The translations under genes and the position numbers were made by a program. From Berberis thunbergii (Eukaryota > Streptophyta > Magnoliopsida > Ranunculales > Berberidaceae): DNA of 64,000 bases. The number at the start of each line of letters is the position of its first letter. Within the stretch, counting starts at the first letter, position 1. Below the pieces are notes generated by a model that did not search any database, had not been told where the DNA came from, and saw only the letters and a list, made by a program, of their open reading frames with translations. The stretch is taken from NCBI GenBank assembly GCA_003290165.1, contig QNQO01000815.1, forward strand, positions 1 through 64,000, in the 5' to 3' direction. Below, piece by piece: positions 23,368-36,684 of the stretch.

Positions 23368-23562
23368 TTAACAACGAAATCGTGCTTCAATGGCATCAAA
23401 AATCCTCCGGCGAGTGACTGCCGGGGGAGGCGGTGGTCGTGGGTGTCTGAGACAATCGATTAGCCTCCTGACAAAGTTCAAAACTGGTCGATACCGTAGA
23501 ATGATGAACCCAATTTGCCCAATTGCACCCCCAGTGAATGCTACAATAGTTAGAGGCTCCAT
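23368..23562 (-). CDS. Possible small membrane protein, 64 aa
   Basis: The frame starts at an ATG at 23562 and reads MEPLTIVAFTGGAIGQIGFI, which looks like one membrane helix, then a basic part (RYRPVLNFVRRLIDCLRHPR) and a PPPPPAVTRRR stretch. The local base composition is richer in G and C than its surroundings, as in a coding exon. It lies convergent to the WEB gene, about 460 bp past its stop. I do not recognise a family. It could also be the last exon of a longer gene, or chance. Confidence 0.35.
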   Translation of the reverse strand: MEPLTIVAFTGGAIGQIGFIILRYRPVLNFVRRLIDCLRHPRPPPPPAVTRRRIFDAIEARFRC

Positions 23563-24165
23563 GCCCCAAAGGAAAGATATGTTTTAACTGGCCTAAGCTC
23601 AATGTTAGGGAAGATAGAGAGGATCAGACGCAGAGGCATCAGGCATTCAATACTGAGATTTGCATAACGTTTCTGAACCGAACATTTTAAGAATTGTGAA
23701 ACAGTTGGAGTTTAAATAATAATTGCGAAGGTTTCACAAGTAAACCCTTTGCATTAATATTAAAAATGCAAAAAATACGAAGCCGAAAACTTCTGAAACA
23801 ATTTATTATAGAAAGTAAGTCGAAACAAAATTAAAAACCAAAATGGACCTTAACACACAACTTATAAAGCAAACATTATGCAATTAGAGCTATTTCATAG
23901 TAAGACTTCTGCAACTCATAACTTAGCTTACACTGTCATTTTCGTAAACCATTTCAGGCTGAAAACAGAGCTTCAACTCACCAGCCTATTGGTAATACAG
24001 TTTAGATTACATAAACTAAATTACGACTACAAAGCAAGCATCGAGCTGATGCAAGCAATCACTAACTACTAACTAGTGGTCGTACAGTCTATTACTGAAA
24101 CTTGGTGATTGATGCTTGATGTCAGAATCAGTATCATAGTTTACAAACATTACTAATCCCCCGAT

Positions 24166-27100
24166 TCAATTGGTGTCCTTGTCATCCACTTTGAGGCTAT
24201 CTAAGGATCGTGAAAGCCCATTCTTATCTTCAAGCCTATGTAATTCCGATTCTATGGTTTCAGCAATCTTATTTCCTTCTACATCTGATTTTGGAAGGTC
24301 CACGTGAAAAGACCCCTGTTTGATGGGTGTAGTCATGTGCATAGATTGTTGTTTTATATAGTTGTAGAGCCCTAGGTGGAAGTCGTGATCTAAGGAGTAG
24401 CAGACTTCAGATCCATTGCTCGACCTCGATGAACCAGATCCTTCCCTCTTACAGAAATGTGGGAGTGATTCATAATCCATTATCTGCATATGCACACAAG
24501 TTAAAATTAGACTCTCGTGACCTAAGTGGATAAGCATAACTTCGAATTATGGTGGGCATGAAGCAAAGGAAGAAAGCAATCCTTTAATGGCAGCAAAAAT
24601 ATGAAGTTAACATTTATGAAATAAATATTGCAGCCTAATTCTTAAAAAGGCAACAAGATGAAATCACAGTTCAACTCCAAATGTGAATAAGAGGAATATA
24701 AAGATGAACAGACAGATGCTAGTCTAGGGTAATTGTAGAAAATAATGATGAAGTATTATCATCACAAGTTAATTCGAGCAAAAGTTGTCGTAGAACAATC
24801 TTCACAACATTGCTCAGAATAGGAAATCCTGGATACTTGTGGAAACACAAGTTGGGCCCAAGCCGGTTTATCTATAAATCTATGATTGTAATCAGACTAA
24901 TCAGTACAACATATGGCTCGATAATTGGATCGAAGACCATCAACCTTTGTCCATCCCCTTACAAGAACGTCTCCAAGATCAACCGTGGTCAAACTGAACC
25001 TCTTTTTTTTCTGAGACAAGGGAACTTCACTAAATCAAGGAAATGAGAGGGGAACAAGTGAGCGAGAGATTCAATAGACATGACAACAACGGAAACAGAG
25101 TATCTAAAGGATCGCCAGATTATCTTAATTGAACATTCCACCCCTGCAGCCCCACCCCGATTCCAAATATTGGTGTAATTCCCAGTGTGCCTAGATCCTT
25201 GAAACATCTTCTGCATTCCATAACGTCCAGATGATTGTGAATGACAATCTTTGCCATAGCCATTTACCAACCAGACTGAGTCCCCTGAATATTCCAGTGG
25301 AGTAAGATCTCTGATATAAAGCTACACAGGTCTCCGCTGTCCCCAAATTGGCAAATTCTGCCACCAGACTTTACTAAATACCCATGGCGGAAGAACAGCT
25401 GAGCAAACCCATCACAAAGAACACCTAAACAACTTCTCACTGAAGTTTATGAAAATATGTAGGGGAGTTTCGACTCTATCAAGCTTCTGGGCAAAAGGTC
25501 AGTTAAGCCATCAGTTTGATTCCCCCAACACCTATACTGATTACTGAACGAGGCCTTCCAACTGGAAGGCAGCCAAATTGGAAAAGTCCAGACTCACAGT
25601 AAAATCTGCACAAACTTACTTCAAACATACTCTTCCCTAAACTGAAGATTCAACTCCATTTATCCAAATAATCGACCAGTGCACCATTCCTTTGAAAGTG
25701 AAACATGAACCTTTTACTTACCACCAGAGATAGTCTAATATCTGGTCACTTGTGGATTGAGGGAAATTGTTCATTTTACCTCTTGCATGAAAACCATGCA
25801 CCTACTCTTTGCATATTCCATCTCTTCGAATTCTGGATAATCTCACTTTTATTCTACCCTTCCACTGAATGTGTTGAAGGTTCACAGAGTATGGTTATGA
25901 ACATGAGTCATGATGTGATGTATGAGACTCTTAAGGTTTGTGCACGCTGTCCTATTGTCACCAGTTTGGACACTTGAGGAGCACAGGGTGAGTTTGTTAG
26001 CGGTGTAAGGCTGTACGCGTTTTCGAGTGAAAGCCTATTTCGATTTTCATGATTCAATATTCCTCTGACAAATCATTGGGCAATACTCCAACTAATAGAA
26101 TGTAATGTCAGATAATGTGATTACACCCCAAAATGGTGCATTCCCAGACTACTTACTGTCGGTGGGAACGCACCCAGCTGATGAGTAAGTGAAGCTCAGC
26201 ACAGATGGGTCTGCAAGAGGGTAACATTCTAAGTGTTTCGAAAACCAATAGTTTATCCTAGAGATTCAAGCGCGGAACGTTGGTCATGATATTGGAATCT
26301 ACATGGGGTACAAAAAGGTGGAAGCTGTAGTTGATAATAAAGAAGTCGCCAACATGGTGAAAAGTCAGTGGCAGGTTCCTTGGAAGCATCACTCCAAAAT
26401 GCAGCAGATTTTGTGAAATTCCAGAGCTATGTCTGGCTTCCTCTAGGTTGATCTTTCTTTCTAGAACAACCTGTGATGTGATAACTCTCTTTGTTTATGT
26501 TTTGCTTTGAGGCCAGGCTTAGCCCTCCTCTTCTACATATTTTTTCCATTTTGTGATTTATAGAAGGGTGGGACCTTAATCAGCTTATCTTAAAACCATT
26601 GGGCAACTTCTGGGGTGAGTGGCAATAGTGTTCAGGAGGTCTGAATAGTGATGTTGGTGGTTTAATGCTGGGGGTGGCTGCAATGGTCTTGGTCATGGTA
26701 TGTCTGTGACTCAGTGGTAGTGGTGGTGTGGTCGCCGCAATGATCTTATTCATGCTATGTCTGGGGCAGATTCATTAATGGAAGCTAGGGGCTGTGCTAA
26801 ATAGAACTTAACTAGGAAATATAACTTGCATATGTGCAGCATGGTTCTAACTTCTAAAGACAAGGGGTCGGGTTTTGTGTTTATTTTTTCTCTGTCAACT
26901 CAATGAATAAATACAGAAGTCTAACTCGAATGGGTGCCAATACTACTTCTAAAAATGAAAAATGAAAAAGTACTTTCATATCCAGCAAGTAAAAACCTCA
27001 CAACCTAAAACATATCTAAAAGAAATCCAAATGGAATTCTTTATGCATAACCAATTAGGAATAAATATCGGCACTAGTTACAACTTTGATTGAGGTTCAT

Positions 27101-30100
27101 CTTCAATTCCATAAAAACATTGAGGCATATTAGGGCTGCTAATGGGGCAGATTACACTTTATACCAGTGAGGTGTCAGTAATAAGGCTTAGCTTTTTAAG
27201 CTTTCGGCATGTGATTTTTTTATTTTTCGTTGAACCCCACAATTCCCAAAGCTATGAACATGGATAGATGACTAGTAGCGATGAACATGGATCATGCCCA
27301 ATTGTCTGAATGTCGACTTAAAACTAATTGAATTTTCTTCTTTTTCTCTGAATAAAACCTTCTATAAATGATTTGATTTTTGTAACTTGCAAGAAAATCA
27401 CTAATTACAACTTGTAAACATTGATTTTAATAATCTTTATGTTGCAACTGTCTTCACATAGTTTCAAGTAATGCCAATACTTATAAGTTGCATTGACTTG
27501 CCACCCACATTCAAGGGAGTTAGCCATATCACAATGTCATTATGATTCAACTGATATGTGGTGAACCAAAGTCGTCTACAATTTTTAATCAAAATTTTGA
27601 TTGTTTGTGTTTTCAAAGTATTGTCAAAAGTTTGCATGCATGTATAGATATTGTTTGGTTTGAGTTTTCACTCTTCAGAAAATCAGAGGACATGGGATTC
27701 TAGATTCTTCCTAGGAGCACCTAAGGCAATTTTGATAAGGCTGTCATCTGATCAGTGCCCAGAAATATACTACAAATTTGTAATACGGATGATATTCAGC
27801 ATATAGTTGTGCCTTATTTACATTTCATTGAAATCCAGGATAGGTCGAATCCAATTTGATTGATTTCTAGTTCCACGGTACTGAACATCGATCAGGGGCT
27901 TATAAACTTGGGACCACTGACAATCAAGAAACTGAAATTACGATTCAAGTGGGTCCTTCAGCCTGCTATGATGCATTCACAACCTGATGAGGAACTTTTC
28001 ATAACAGAAGTGGGCATATGGCCAATATCTAAGACAAATTTTCATGTCCGGTTTATGGGAGATACACTTGAAATTGACTGTCTTATCAACCTTCTTTTGG
28101 GGTCTTTAGATGATTAAAAATCATATCGATAGCCTTTTAGACATGTTGAAATCATGGTGCTTCACATAGAACCCTTAACTTAAAAGCAGACAGAAAACAC
28201 ATTTTTCATAAATTTATTTCTACATAAACATAAGAAAGACAGGTTCTTAGCATATAAAAAAAGGAAAAAACCATCTTACCTTCAATAATTCATCTCTTCC
28301 ACAACCCTGCAGTACCTGAACTTTCCTCTTTGTCCTCTCTTGCAGAAGTGGCTTCACAACCTACCAACAAGACCGACAAAAAAGTCAATAACAGGTTGAG
28401 AACACTTGTATGAATTGACAACATTACTCATGCATCCTCTAAACATACTCCAAAGCCAGCCATTAGCTTCTATTCAAAAAAGTGGGATGAACTCTCATGG
28501 AGATGACATGGAAATATGACCAAGAGTCCAAGAGAGAAAGAGAGAGAGGCTAACCTTCCAGCATGTAGAAAATATGTATGGCACATTTACAATGAAATAA
28601 GTATTTGTCTTCTCCGGGTAGTTCAAGTCATCAATGGTAGATATGACAGTCATCATCTGCATCAACAGAGCACAGAATATCAAGCACAGCCCAACCATGT
28701 AATTTAGAAAGACACAACTCTTCAGGCAGCAACAATTAATCGTAAATAAAGCCTGATGTGGCGTTTTGTTTTCTTACACAGTAGAGACCGAATCACTAAA
28801 CCATGATGCAAACAATCCAAACTCTATCCTTGTATATGGCAATTGTTGTAGTTTTCTTTTTTCTTTTTCTTTTTTTTGAAGTTCTAAAATTGTATATTCA
28901 TGATATAAACCAGTTTTCATATGTAGAACATAACAACTTGTCATATGTCGCTGACATCAATATTTGCTGCAACAGGTGTTAATATTACAATTTCCATGCT
29001 GATAAATCGAATTTAATATCATTCCAACACCTTATTTAATATTTTATACAGTTTTCACAAATACCAACACAAATCACCATATTCCTTCCAGTGTATATAC
29101 CTATGCAACACTTTTAGGGTTATTTACCTTATGGCACCCAAAAAACTTCTAAAATTACCGGATGATACTCAAAAAGATTGAAATACCAGTCTAGCACCCA
29201 ATTTGAATCTTGACCATTAGGTCTACTATGTTGACCTGCCTAAACCATCCGCATTGTTTCAAAAGATTAAAACGCCCATAATTTAAATCTAGATGAAACT
29301 AGCATTCTTTCTATGACTATCTACAGTGTAGATAAAAAGGATTGGGAAACATCTCAAGGTACATCTAATGTCCAAGGGAAAAAAAACACGCACACACAAA
29401 GAAACCCACCACCTCCACCACCACCACTGATCATCATCTTCAACCCTACTACCTTCCCCTTTCTCTCTCTAACCTCCTCTCCTCCACTTCTCACTCAACA
29501 CTCACTGATCTCCTTCCTCCAATCACATTGCAACTCTCCCTCTCCTCTCTCCGTCATAGAATACATCACTTCTCTCATCTCTCTCCTCCCAAGAACCCAT
29601 CAAACCCTAGACTCTCTTCCCTCCTCTGATGGAAATTCGTCCAAGCTCATTGATCTCTTTGCTCTCCACATCGATTTGATAATAATGCAGGATTTCATTT
29701 CGATTTTTGAAGCAGTCTCTTACTTCAATGGGATTCAATCTTACAGTTGAGGAGAAAAGGGTCGAATGAAAGAGGTGAGAAGTGATGGTTTTCCTGAAAT
29801 TTTGTGAGAGATCGAATGAAAAGTGTTTGAGGGAGAGAATGCCAAGTTCTGAAAGCATGTAAACAATGATGGGGTGGATATGGGTGCCCGGCCATGGCAC
29901 ATGCAAGTCATGCCGAATCAGGCAAAATGGAGCCCACATTGATTTGATAACAAAGCAGGATGTCATGTCGATTTTTGAAGCAGCATCTTACTTCAATAGC
30001 ATTCAATCTTATGAGTCGGTTGAGAGAGAGAGGAGGAAGGACGGAATGAAAGAGGTGAGAGCACAAACACTTCTCCCTCCCTTATTATTATTCTTCTCCT

Positions 30101-33100
30101 GTTGAATAGATTTTTTATCCCCAGGAAAACAACTTGAACAAATTTTGGAAAACAAATCAACAGACCCCAATGCCATGAATCAAAATTCATCAAACTACAA
30201 ACCACTGGAAATAAAACTGAATTAGGTTTTTTTTTTAAATCAAATTTGTGTACGATGTTGCTAGACTCGTCCCTGCTGTTGTGGATTTGGTTTGGGCAAC
30301 AACAAAAAGTATTTTTTTCTGTTTTATATTTGGCCAGCCAAAGGTTTAAATCTGGTCAGAAAGGACTGTGCCCTAGTTTAAGGAAAAAATGTCATAAGCA
30401 TGTTAATACACCCCATTCGAGATCTAAGAAGGCAAAACATCACATCATATCTTCTGACTCATAACCAAGATTGTTTTGCAAGGAATGTGCAGAATTCTAA
30501 AGACATGAGCTTCAGAAAAGAAAAATATAAAAACAGCTCAATTGTTGCCATAGGCTCATAACCACACAAACAGACTTCCTATGATGATCAAAACCAAAAT
30601 ATGACAAATTGAAACACTTGAATATACCTTTATTAGGCTCAGAGCTGAAAGCTTTAGGCCAGTCATATCCAGAACCTTCACACAATTACCAATATGCCGC
30701 CCATATTTTTTGGTTGCATTAGGCTGCAGAAGCAGATATTAGTTAAGACATTATACTCACCAAGAGTAAGCACTTGTAGACATTATACTCACCAAAACAA
30801 CGCGATCTCTGTATTCATTAATTTGGATGTGTGACTGGACATAATAGTGTACCTAGAAAGGAAATCATACCAACAATCATCAAAGGCTCACTTCTCAGAT
30901 TAGGTGGAGATCTACATGAAGGAACATGTTAAGACACTAATTCTTACCGAAGCTTTGTCGAATGTGCTTTGTCCCACACCAATAGCAAATACGGGAAGAC
31001 CCTGTCAAAAAAGAGAAAAGAACAACTTAATTTTAGGAGCCTTTGCATATTCTCTTTCCATTGAAACACAATAAGAATGATTTAGTAGGAATATGAGAGT
31101 AGAGTAGAAGCCTGAATGAAATATAACCGCTAAAAGCTAAAGCAAAAGGCTTCAAACAGAATATACCAGACACGTATTTCAAATTGCTCTAGTTAACATA
31201 TGGAGCCACATATATCGAAGACTGCTATGCTCGAGAAGAATAACAAACCCAAATGATTCTTTTTGTTCAACTATGAGATATTTTAATCTCTGATCCAATT
31301 TTGAGTTCCAAATCCTATTTTTAGCCAAGTATATGCAAAATCAAATTAAAAATTAACTTCTTGATAAATATTTATGTTGATGCCAAAGCTATTGACACAT
31401 TGGGATACATACTTCCATTGATGCCAAAGTTATTTGCCTAGACATGATAAGATAATGGGAAACACGTGTACTAGAAGAATGGACAATCAAGAAAAAAGAC
31501 ATCTTCATCTAGAAGAATGATTTAAAATTGCTATGTAATGAATAATATCTAAAAGAAAAGAGAAGGAAACAGTCAAACAAATAAGCTTTAAAAGGAACAT
31601 GAAGCAATTGCTATCTTAGATAGTCATCTAAGATTCCAAGTCTGCTGCAAATGCAATAAAATAAATAGGCTGGACGAAGCAGAAGTATGCCAAAATAACC
31701 CCTAAAAGTACAAACATGAGGATGAGAGCTGACCTGTTTTGAGTAACCCGATAATCCTATTAGTTGTGTATCACGCACAACTCTGTAGAAATCAGGGGGA
31801 ACTATGGGTTTCTGTATAAAAAGGGTAGTAATATTAGATGATGCCAATTACTTGATCCCTTATCTGCTAGCGTTGAACAACCAAACTTTTATTGAACATA
31901 AAACCATAGCAAATAAAAAAGATGGTTTAGACTTGGGGAAGGAAGAACAGCATGCTTATGCATCTGTTCAATGGTTAGTCTGTAATAGTTTATTCTAAGA
32001 AATGAGCGTATTTTTTCTATCTTCTTGAGCGTATTTTTTCTATTAGAAGGTTTCCTCGAAAATGCTCACCGACAATATATTGTCAATCTCGTTTTGTATC
32101 CTCCAATTCAAGCAATCCACCAACTGGAACAGGGTTAAGCATTTTCAGAGTGAGAAATATTTTCAGTGCATAAAAATTGGAAAATTTCAATTGTAAAGAC
32201 TGCATCTACCATTTTATGTGCTTTCTCAACATTCCACTCTCTCGCCCTGAGAAACCGTGCAAACGTATCACTTGGATTTCCTTGGTGCACATTCTGAATA
32301 TCAAATCAATAAGCTGTGAGATAAAACTCTAAGCCTTCAACGGGTCTCAGACAATGTAAAGACAACATCTAGCAACATAAGACTTCCACGAAATAAATTT
32401 AAGATTTTCTTTTATACAAATGACAATTTAAGTACGCTACCCGTAGTGCACAGCACTTCCTTGAGATAAACAAGTAACTCTCTGGATCAAATGATAGAAA
32501 CTCTCCAACTGAATTAAAAGGGATTGGAAAAAACAATTTCAAAGGTTCATAAATTCCTAGTTGAGATACTGTCTATTTCATTTTTGTGAGTTTAAAACAT
32601 ACTGTCAAAACTGTTTCTACTCACTGATGTCTGATGACAAGTGTATAATTTCAAAGGCGTATGCTTACTCGATCTTCAACATGCATAATTAAGTTAACAG
32701 TCCAATATTAATAAATCTCAATGCATAGCAAATTCTACCAAAAATAGTCATATACGAGCATTTCAAATTGATTGGACATTTTCCAGAATTGAAACATGCT
32801 ACAATTTTAAATGCAAAAACGAGATAGGCTTCTACAATTCGCTAAAATAATTTTCCTAAATGGCTGAAAGTGAACAAATAAATTGGATGAATACAAACTT
32901 TCCCAGAAAAATAAAGTAAAATTTCTATAAATGTCGTGTTTCACATCAATATAACTACATTCAAATACGCTTTGTCAATTCACTAAAACAAATATACCCA
33001 AAGGGGCTGAAAATGAAGAAATAACAAGAAAACTCCAAACTTCCCTAATAACACGAACAATATGGTAAATTACACATAAATTGGAATAAAATAAAATAAA

Positions 33101-33746
33101 AACACATATATGCTTAAGTAATTACTTGAACAACACGTCACTACAATCATCTTACATCAAAAGCTACATCAGTTCACTAACTAATTTATTCCAACTGAAT
33201 AAAAAAACCGAAAAATCAAAATTTTCCCACTAAAACAACATTAATTTAACTAAAAACACCACCTTTCCCCTCAACCCACCCCCCAATTAAACAACTAATT
33301 GACCCAGATCTACCAATTCCCCTCGCACCACTGTTCACCCAAAAACCGAATCTTCCTACAGAAACAACATATTTCAAAAGCAATTTATCACACCAACAAA
33401 CTACATTCACCACTTCATTTACTCCAAACCCTAGTACCCAAAAACAGAATCAATAGTCAAAGAATCACCGGGTTACTAACAGATCTAATCACCAAACTAA
33501 ACCAAATATAACTTAACTTTTACAACATTACATAAATCACATAAAATTAATCAAAGTGAACAAGAATTAACCTGAAACGTGTTCTTTAGAGGCTCGTCAA
33601 CTGCAAAATTGGGGCAAACAAGATCAGTAAAAAAAAAAAAAAAAAAAAAAATCTAACCAGATCAACTACCAATCGAATAACCGAAACTTACTCTCTTCCA
33701 TTAAAACTTGGAATTTCTTAATTGCATCTTGCGAAATTATCCCCAT
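24166..33746 (-). CDS. Sec14-like (CRAL-TRIO) phosphatidylinositol transfer protein
   Basis: Sec14-type proteins move or present phosphoinositides and phosphatidylcholine between membranes. Eleven exons keep phase: 33746-33692, 33600-33572, 32293-32210, 32123-32070, 31811-31734, 31001-30948, 30852-30793, 30723-30628, 28656-28555, 28360-28280 and 24483-24166, giving 336 aa. All introns are GT-AG. The N-terminal CRAL-TRIO helical part is at about 29-75 (RFLRAREWNVEKAHKML). The lipid-binding domain follows at about 80-245, with GLPVFAIGVGQSTFDKAS, CVKVLDMTGLKLSALSLIK, ISTIDDLNYPEKTNTYFIVN and VPYIFSTCWKVVKPLLQERT. The C-terminal tail has EGSGSSRSSNGSEVCYSLDH and LYNYIKQQS. This layout matches the short plant Sec14 group resembling Arabidopsis At1g55840, without a nodulin or GOLD domain. 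Introns 8 (about 1.9 kb) and 10 (about 3.8 kb) are expanded by repeat DNA. Confidence 0.93.
24484..28279. other. Sec14 intron 10, long, no gene inside
   Basis: This 3.8-kb intron shows no conserved coding region on either strand. Open frames such as 25705-25977 and 27860-28117 have no family marks. A loose direct repeat lies around 26630-26770 (variants of GCAATGGTCTTGGTCATGGTATGTCTG). It probably contains decayed transposon DNA that I cannot classify. Confidence 0.45.
29667..30060. repeat. Direct repeat of about 115 bp inside Sec14 intron 8
   Basis: Unit 1 (about 29667-29780) and unit 2 (about 29934-30060) share the order TTGATAAYAAWGCAGGATKTCAT, CGATTTTTGAAGCAG, CTTACTTCAAT, ATTCAATCTTA and GAATGAAAGAGGTGAGA. 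About 150 bp separate them. The surrounding stretch (29115-30110) is CT-rich with proline-rich open frames and looks like an inserted, non-autonomous element. I found no clean termini. Confidence 0.65.
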
Positions 33747-34059
33747 CTTTCAATTCCTTCCACTTACACTGAACACAATAATCTCTTCTTTAAATTGCTT
33801 TGCTCTTCTCTCTCTCTCTCTCTGCCTCTTCAAACTCTTCAACGATCGAAACAGAGATGAAGAGAGAAGAGTATTTGAACTAGCTTCTTCTTCTTCTTCC
33901 TTCTTTCTGTTTAAGAGCTCTCACAAAAAGGAATCAAAAGGAATCAAAGTATTTGAACAGTAAAAAGGAATCCAAAAAAAAGCTTTCTTGACTCTTTTTT
34001 TTGTTTTTTTGAAAAGTCCGTACAATTGGCGCGTGCGAAAGGGTAATGAGAAACACGTG
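33747..34059 (-). promoter_or_regulatory. Sec14 5' leader and promoter region
   Basis: The minus-strand leader has a GA-rich stretch (TCTCTCTCTCTCTC on the plus strand at about 33808-33823, and CTTCTTCTTCTTCC near 33885). Such tracts are common in plant 5' leaders. A nearby A run (about 33630-33650) lies in intron 1. No other motif is claimed. Confidence 0.4.
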
Positions 34060-35600
34060 AATGGTTTACGTGAGATGGGTGATGATATGTGATGGTGCCT
34101 GGTTGAAAAGGATGGTCATGAAGTTATTTGTGGATGAAAATGTAGAATGGTTTGGTGAGGTGAGGCGAGTCGACATGATTGACTATATGATTTTTAGATC
34201 GAGGAATTTAATTAGTTTTTTAAAATGATAATAATAAGATTTTAAGTAATTGAAAATTATGTTATAGGTAAATTGAGTATGAAAACTTCGTTTCAACTGG
34301 GAGAAGGTTGCGTGGGATGGGTGATGATATGTTAGTGTTGTTGCGGGCGACGCTGTTCTTCTGCCATATTCTATCGCCTTCTCTCATATTTTTCAACAAG
34401 TGTGTGGTTGAAAGCTGAAAGGATGGTTAAGGTCAAATTGTTGATGAAAAATGTATAATGGTTTGGTGAGGCAAGTCGACGTGGTTAACTGTATGATTTT
34501 AGACTGAGAAACTTAATTTGTTTTTTTTAAATGACAATAACAAGATTTTTAAGTAATTAAAAATTATCTTATAAATAAATTGAGTATAGAAAGGGAGAAG
34601 GTGATGGTAAGGTCAAGAATTTAAGTAATTGAAAATGATGGTCAATGTCAATTGTTTTTATGATGGTCTAAATAAGTTGGTATCTTTATGATGGTGTAAA
34701 GAAGTTGGTTGAAAATGATGGTCACGGTCAATTGTAGATGAAAATGTAGAATGATTTGTTGAGGCGAGTCGACATGGTTGTCGATAGGGGTGGGTAAAAA
34801 TCGATTTAAATTCGGTTAACCGACTGAACCGATTTTCAAATTCGGTTCGATAACCGAACCGAAATATTAGTAGAAATAAAATAATTTAAACCGAACCGAA
34901 CCAATTATAAACTGTTTAAAATCGGTTTACGATTTTGAACCGATCGATTTATAACCGAACCGACCGATTAATTAGATATATATATAAATAACTAAATAAC
35001 AGGTAGGTGTCAATACCTGATTAGTGCAACAAATGCACTGCAGTACACCCTATTGCACTGAATCACCCCCCTCTCTCAAAGTTTTCAATTTTGGGCCAAA
35101 AATTGGGTCTGTAAAAAAATTGGGCCTGTAAAAAAATTGGACATGTTTTAATAAAAGTCTTTCAAATGCTTGAGCCTGAAATTTCGGCCCAACCGAACCG
35201 ATCCGAAATTCGGTTCAACCGAATTCATCGGTTTTCAAATACAAAATTCGGTTTCGGTTTGGATTTTGGGCAAACCGAATGAAATCGGTTCGAAATCGGT
35301 TTGGGACTCAAAACCGAACTGAACCGACATTGCCCACCCCTAGTTGTCGATATGATTTTAGATTGAAGCTTAATTAGTTTTTTAAGGGACAATAACGAGA
35401 TTTTAAGTAATTGAAAATTATGTTATAGGTAAATTAAGTAGAGAAACTTGACTTCAACTCGGAGAAGGTGTTGTGGGATGGGTGATGATATGTTGGCACG
35501 TGGTTGAAAATTGAAGATGATGGTCAAGGTCAATTGTTGATGTAAATGTATAATGATTTGTCGATGCGAGTCGACATGGTTGATTTTTAATGGTTTACGT
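34060..35600. repeat. Degenerate tandem array upstream of Sec14, about 4 units
   Basis: Two markers recur in the same order. ATGGGTGATGATATG occurs at about 34074, 34317 and 35477. GGCGAGTCGACATGRTTG or a close variant occurs at about 34162, 34471, 34763 and 35566. Between them lie shared AT-rich blocks (GATTTTAAGTAATTGAAAATTATGTTATAGG). Units run about 250-310 bp. The third copy is broken by the hAT element at 34785-35342. No coding region is present. Confidence 0.75.
34785..35342. mobile_element. hAT-type MITE (558 bp) with 8-bp TSD
   Basis: The left end reads TAGGGGTGGGTAAAAATCG and the right end TTGCCCACCCCTA, matching the terminal repeat YAGGGGTGGGCAA common in plant hAT elements. The flanks are GTTGTCGA (34777-34784) and GTTGTCGA (35343-35350), an exact 8-bp target duplication. 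The body is full of CGGTTCGGTTY-type repeats in both directions (AACCGAACCGA). No transposase is encoded. Confidence 0.93.
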
Positions 35601-35885
35601 TCAATAAAATAGGTTATATTGGAGATCACACTTAAATAATTTTTAATATGAATTTGCAAATTTAAAAACCTTGCCAAGAAACTAGGTTTTTGTAACTAAG
35701 GTGTTGTGGCGTGATATAGGATTGACGTTAGAATCCTTGAGATATGCTTGTAATGTATTTATATTGAATATATTTTTTCAAATTTTTATTTAAGAAATAA
35801 TGAATAAAAAGTAATAAGCCTATAGGCCATGACTGACAACATTCGTCTATGTCGAAATAGGTATTGATGAAAGAAAAATTCTAGG

Positions 35886-36036
35886 GGTCGAGGGAAAGGG
35901 GGCGAGGGATGGGTGTAAGCCACCCATCTGCCTCGAGATAAGTGCTATCGTGAATCTAGAATCCGATGCACTTATCTCGAGACGGATGGGTGGTTACCAC
36001 CCATCCCTCGCCCCTTTACCTCGCTCCCTCCCTCGC
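35886..36036. repeat. Hairpin MITE
   Basis: The left arm (GGGGCGAGGGATGGGTG, ACCCATCTGCCTCGAGATAA, GTGC) pairs with the right arm (GCACTTATCTCGAGACGGAT, GGGTGG, CACCCATCCCTCGCCCC). The loop is about 20 bp. Each arm itself contains a shorter palindrome at GGGTG..CACCC. Very GC-rich against its surroundings. Confidence 0.8.
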
Positions 36037-36584
36037 TCTGTAGCAAAGCTCATTGATGAAATCAATAGTCTAAAGTTTTTTTTTTATTTTGTAAGAAACA
36101 CAATTTTTGTCATTATTGATTCCATGCACAATAGGCCAAGCATGATGATACCTATATAAGTTCTTAAACATAATTAGTTATCCTTAATTTCCACGATGAA
36201 ACTAAAGATCGCGATGAATTGAGTTACATGTTAACAACAAATTGAATCAACTATAATTGAGTATTCTAGAATTTCCAATTTAATAATAAGATAACGTAGC
36301 TAACTTATACATCCGAGACTGACAATTACTAGACTTCAAATAGTTCACTAAATATTAAAAGTAGGTGTGAAAAAACAAATAATCCCAATATCGCCTCAAA
36401 ACAAAAAGGTTATTGAACCTTTTTTGCACTTGATTAATTGACATCGAAAAATGCATAATTTTTATCTCACACTATCGAGAAAAGAGGTTACAAATGTATT
36501 TGTGTATAACATCTTGTAAAAAAAATGTTGCAGGTTTGAAAGTTGAAAAAGAAACGGTCTAGTTGCTTCAAAATACTCTAAATA

Positions 36585-36684
36585 GCCAATGGTAGCCTGG
36601 TTAGATGGTTAAGGCTGTGGTGGTTTAATTTTCACGTCTTGGGTTTTACACCCACCAGCAGCACACTTGCCTTTAAAAAAAAAA
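36585..36684 (+). mobile_element. tRNA-derived SINE (about 100 bp) with 10-bp TSD
   Basis: The body begins GCCAATGGTAGCCTGGTTAG. GCCTGGTTAGATGGTTAAGG looks like a pol III A box, and GGGTTTTACACCC lies where a B box is expected. An A run (36674-36684) forms the tail. The flanks are ACTCTAAATA at 36575-36584 and ACTCTAAATA at 36685-36694, an exact target duplication. It is not a tRNA gene, because no cloverleaf closes. Confidence 0.75.

Noticed and set aside
29313..29750. 145-aa proline-rich open frame
   Set aside because: Created by CT-rich repeat DNA inside a Sec14 intron; no domain seen.
36590..36660. Possible tRNA gene
   Set aside because: A- and B-box-like motifs are present, but no cloverleaf forms. 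An A tail and target duplications point to a SINE.
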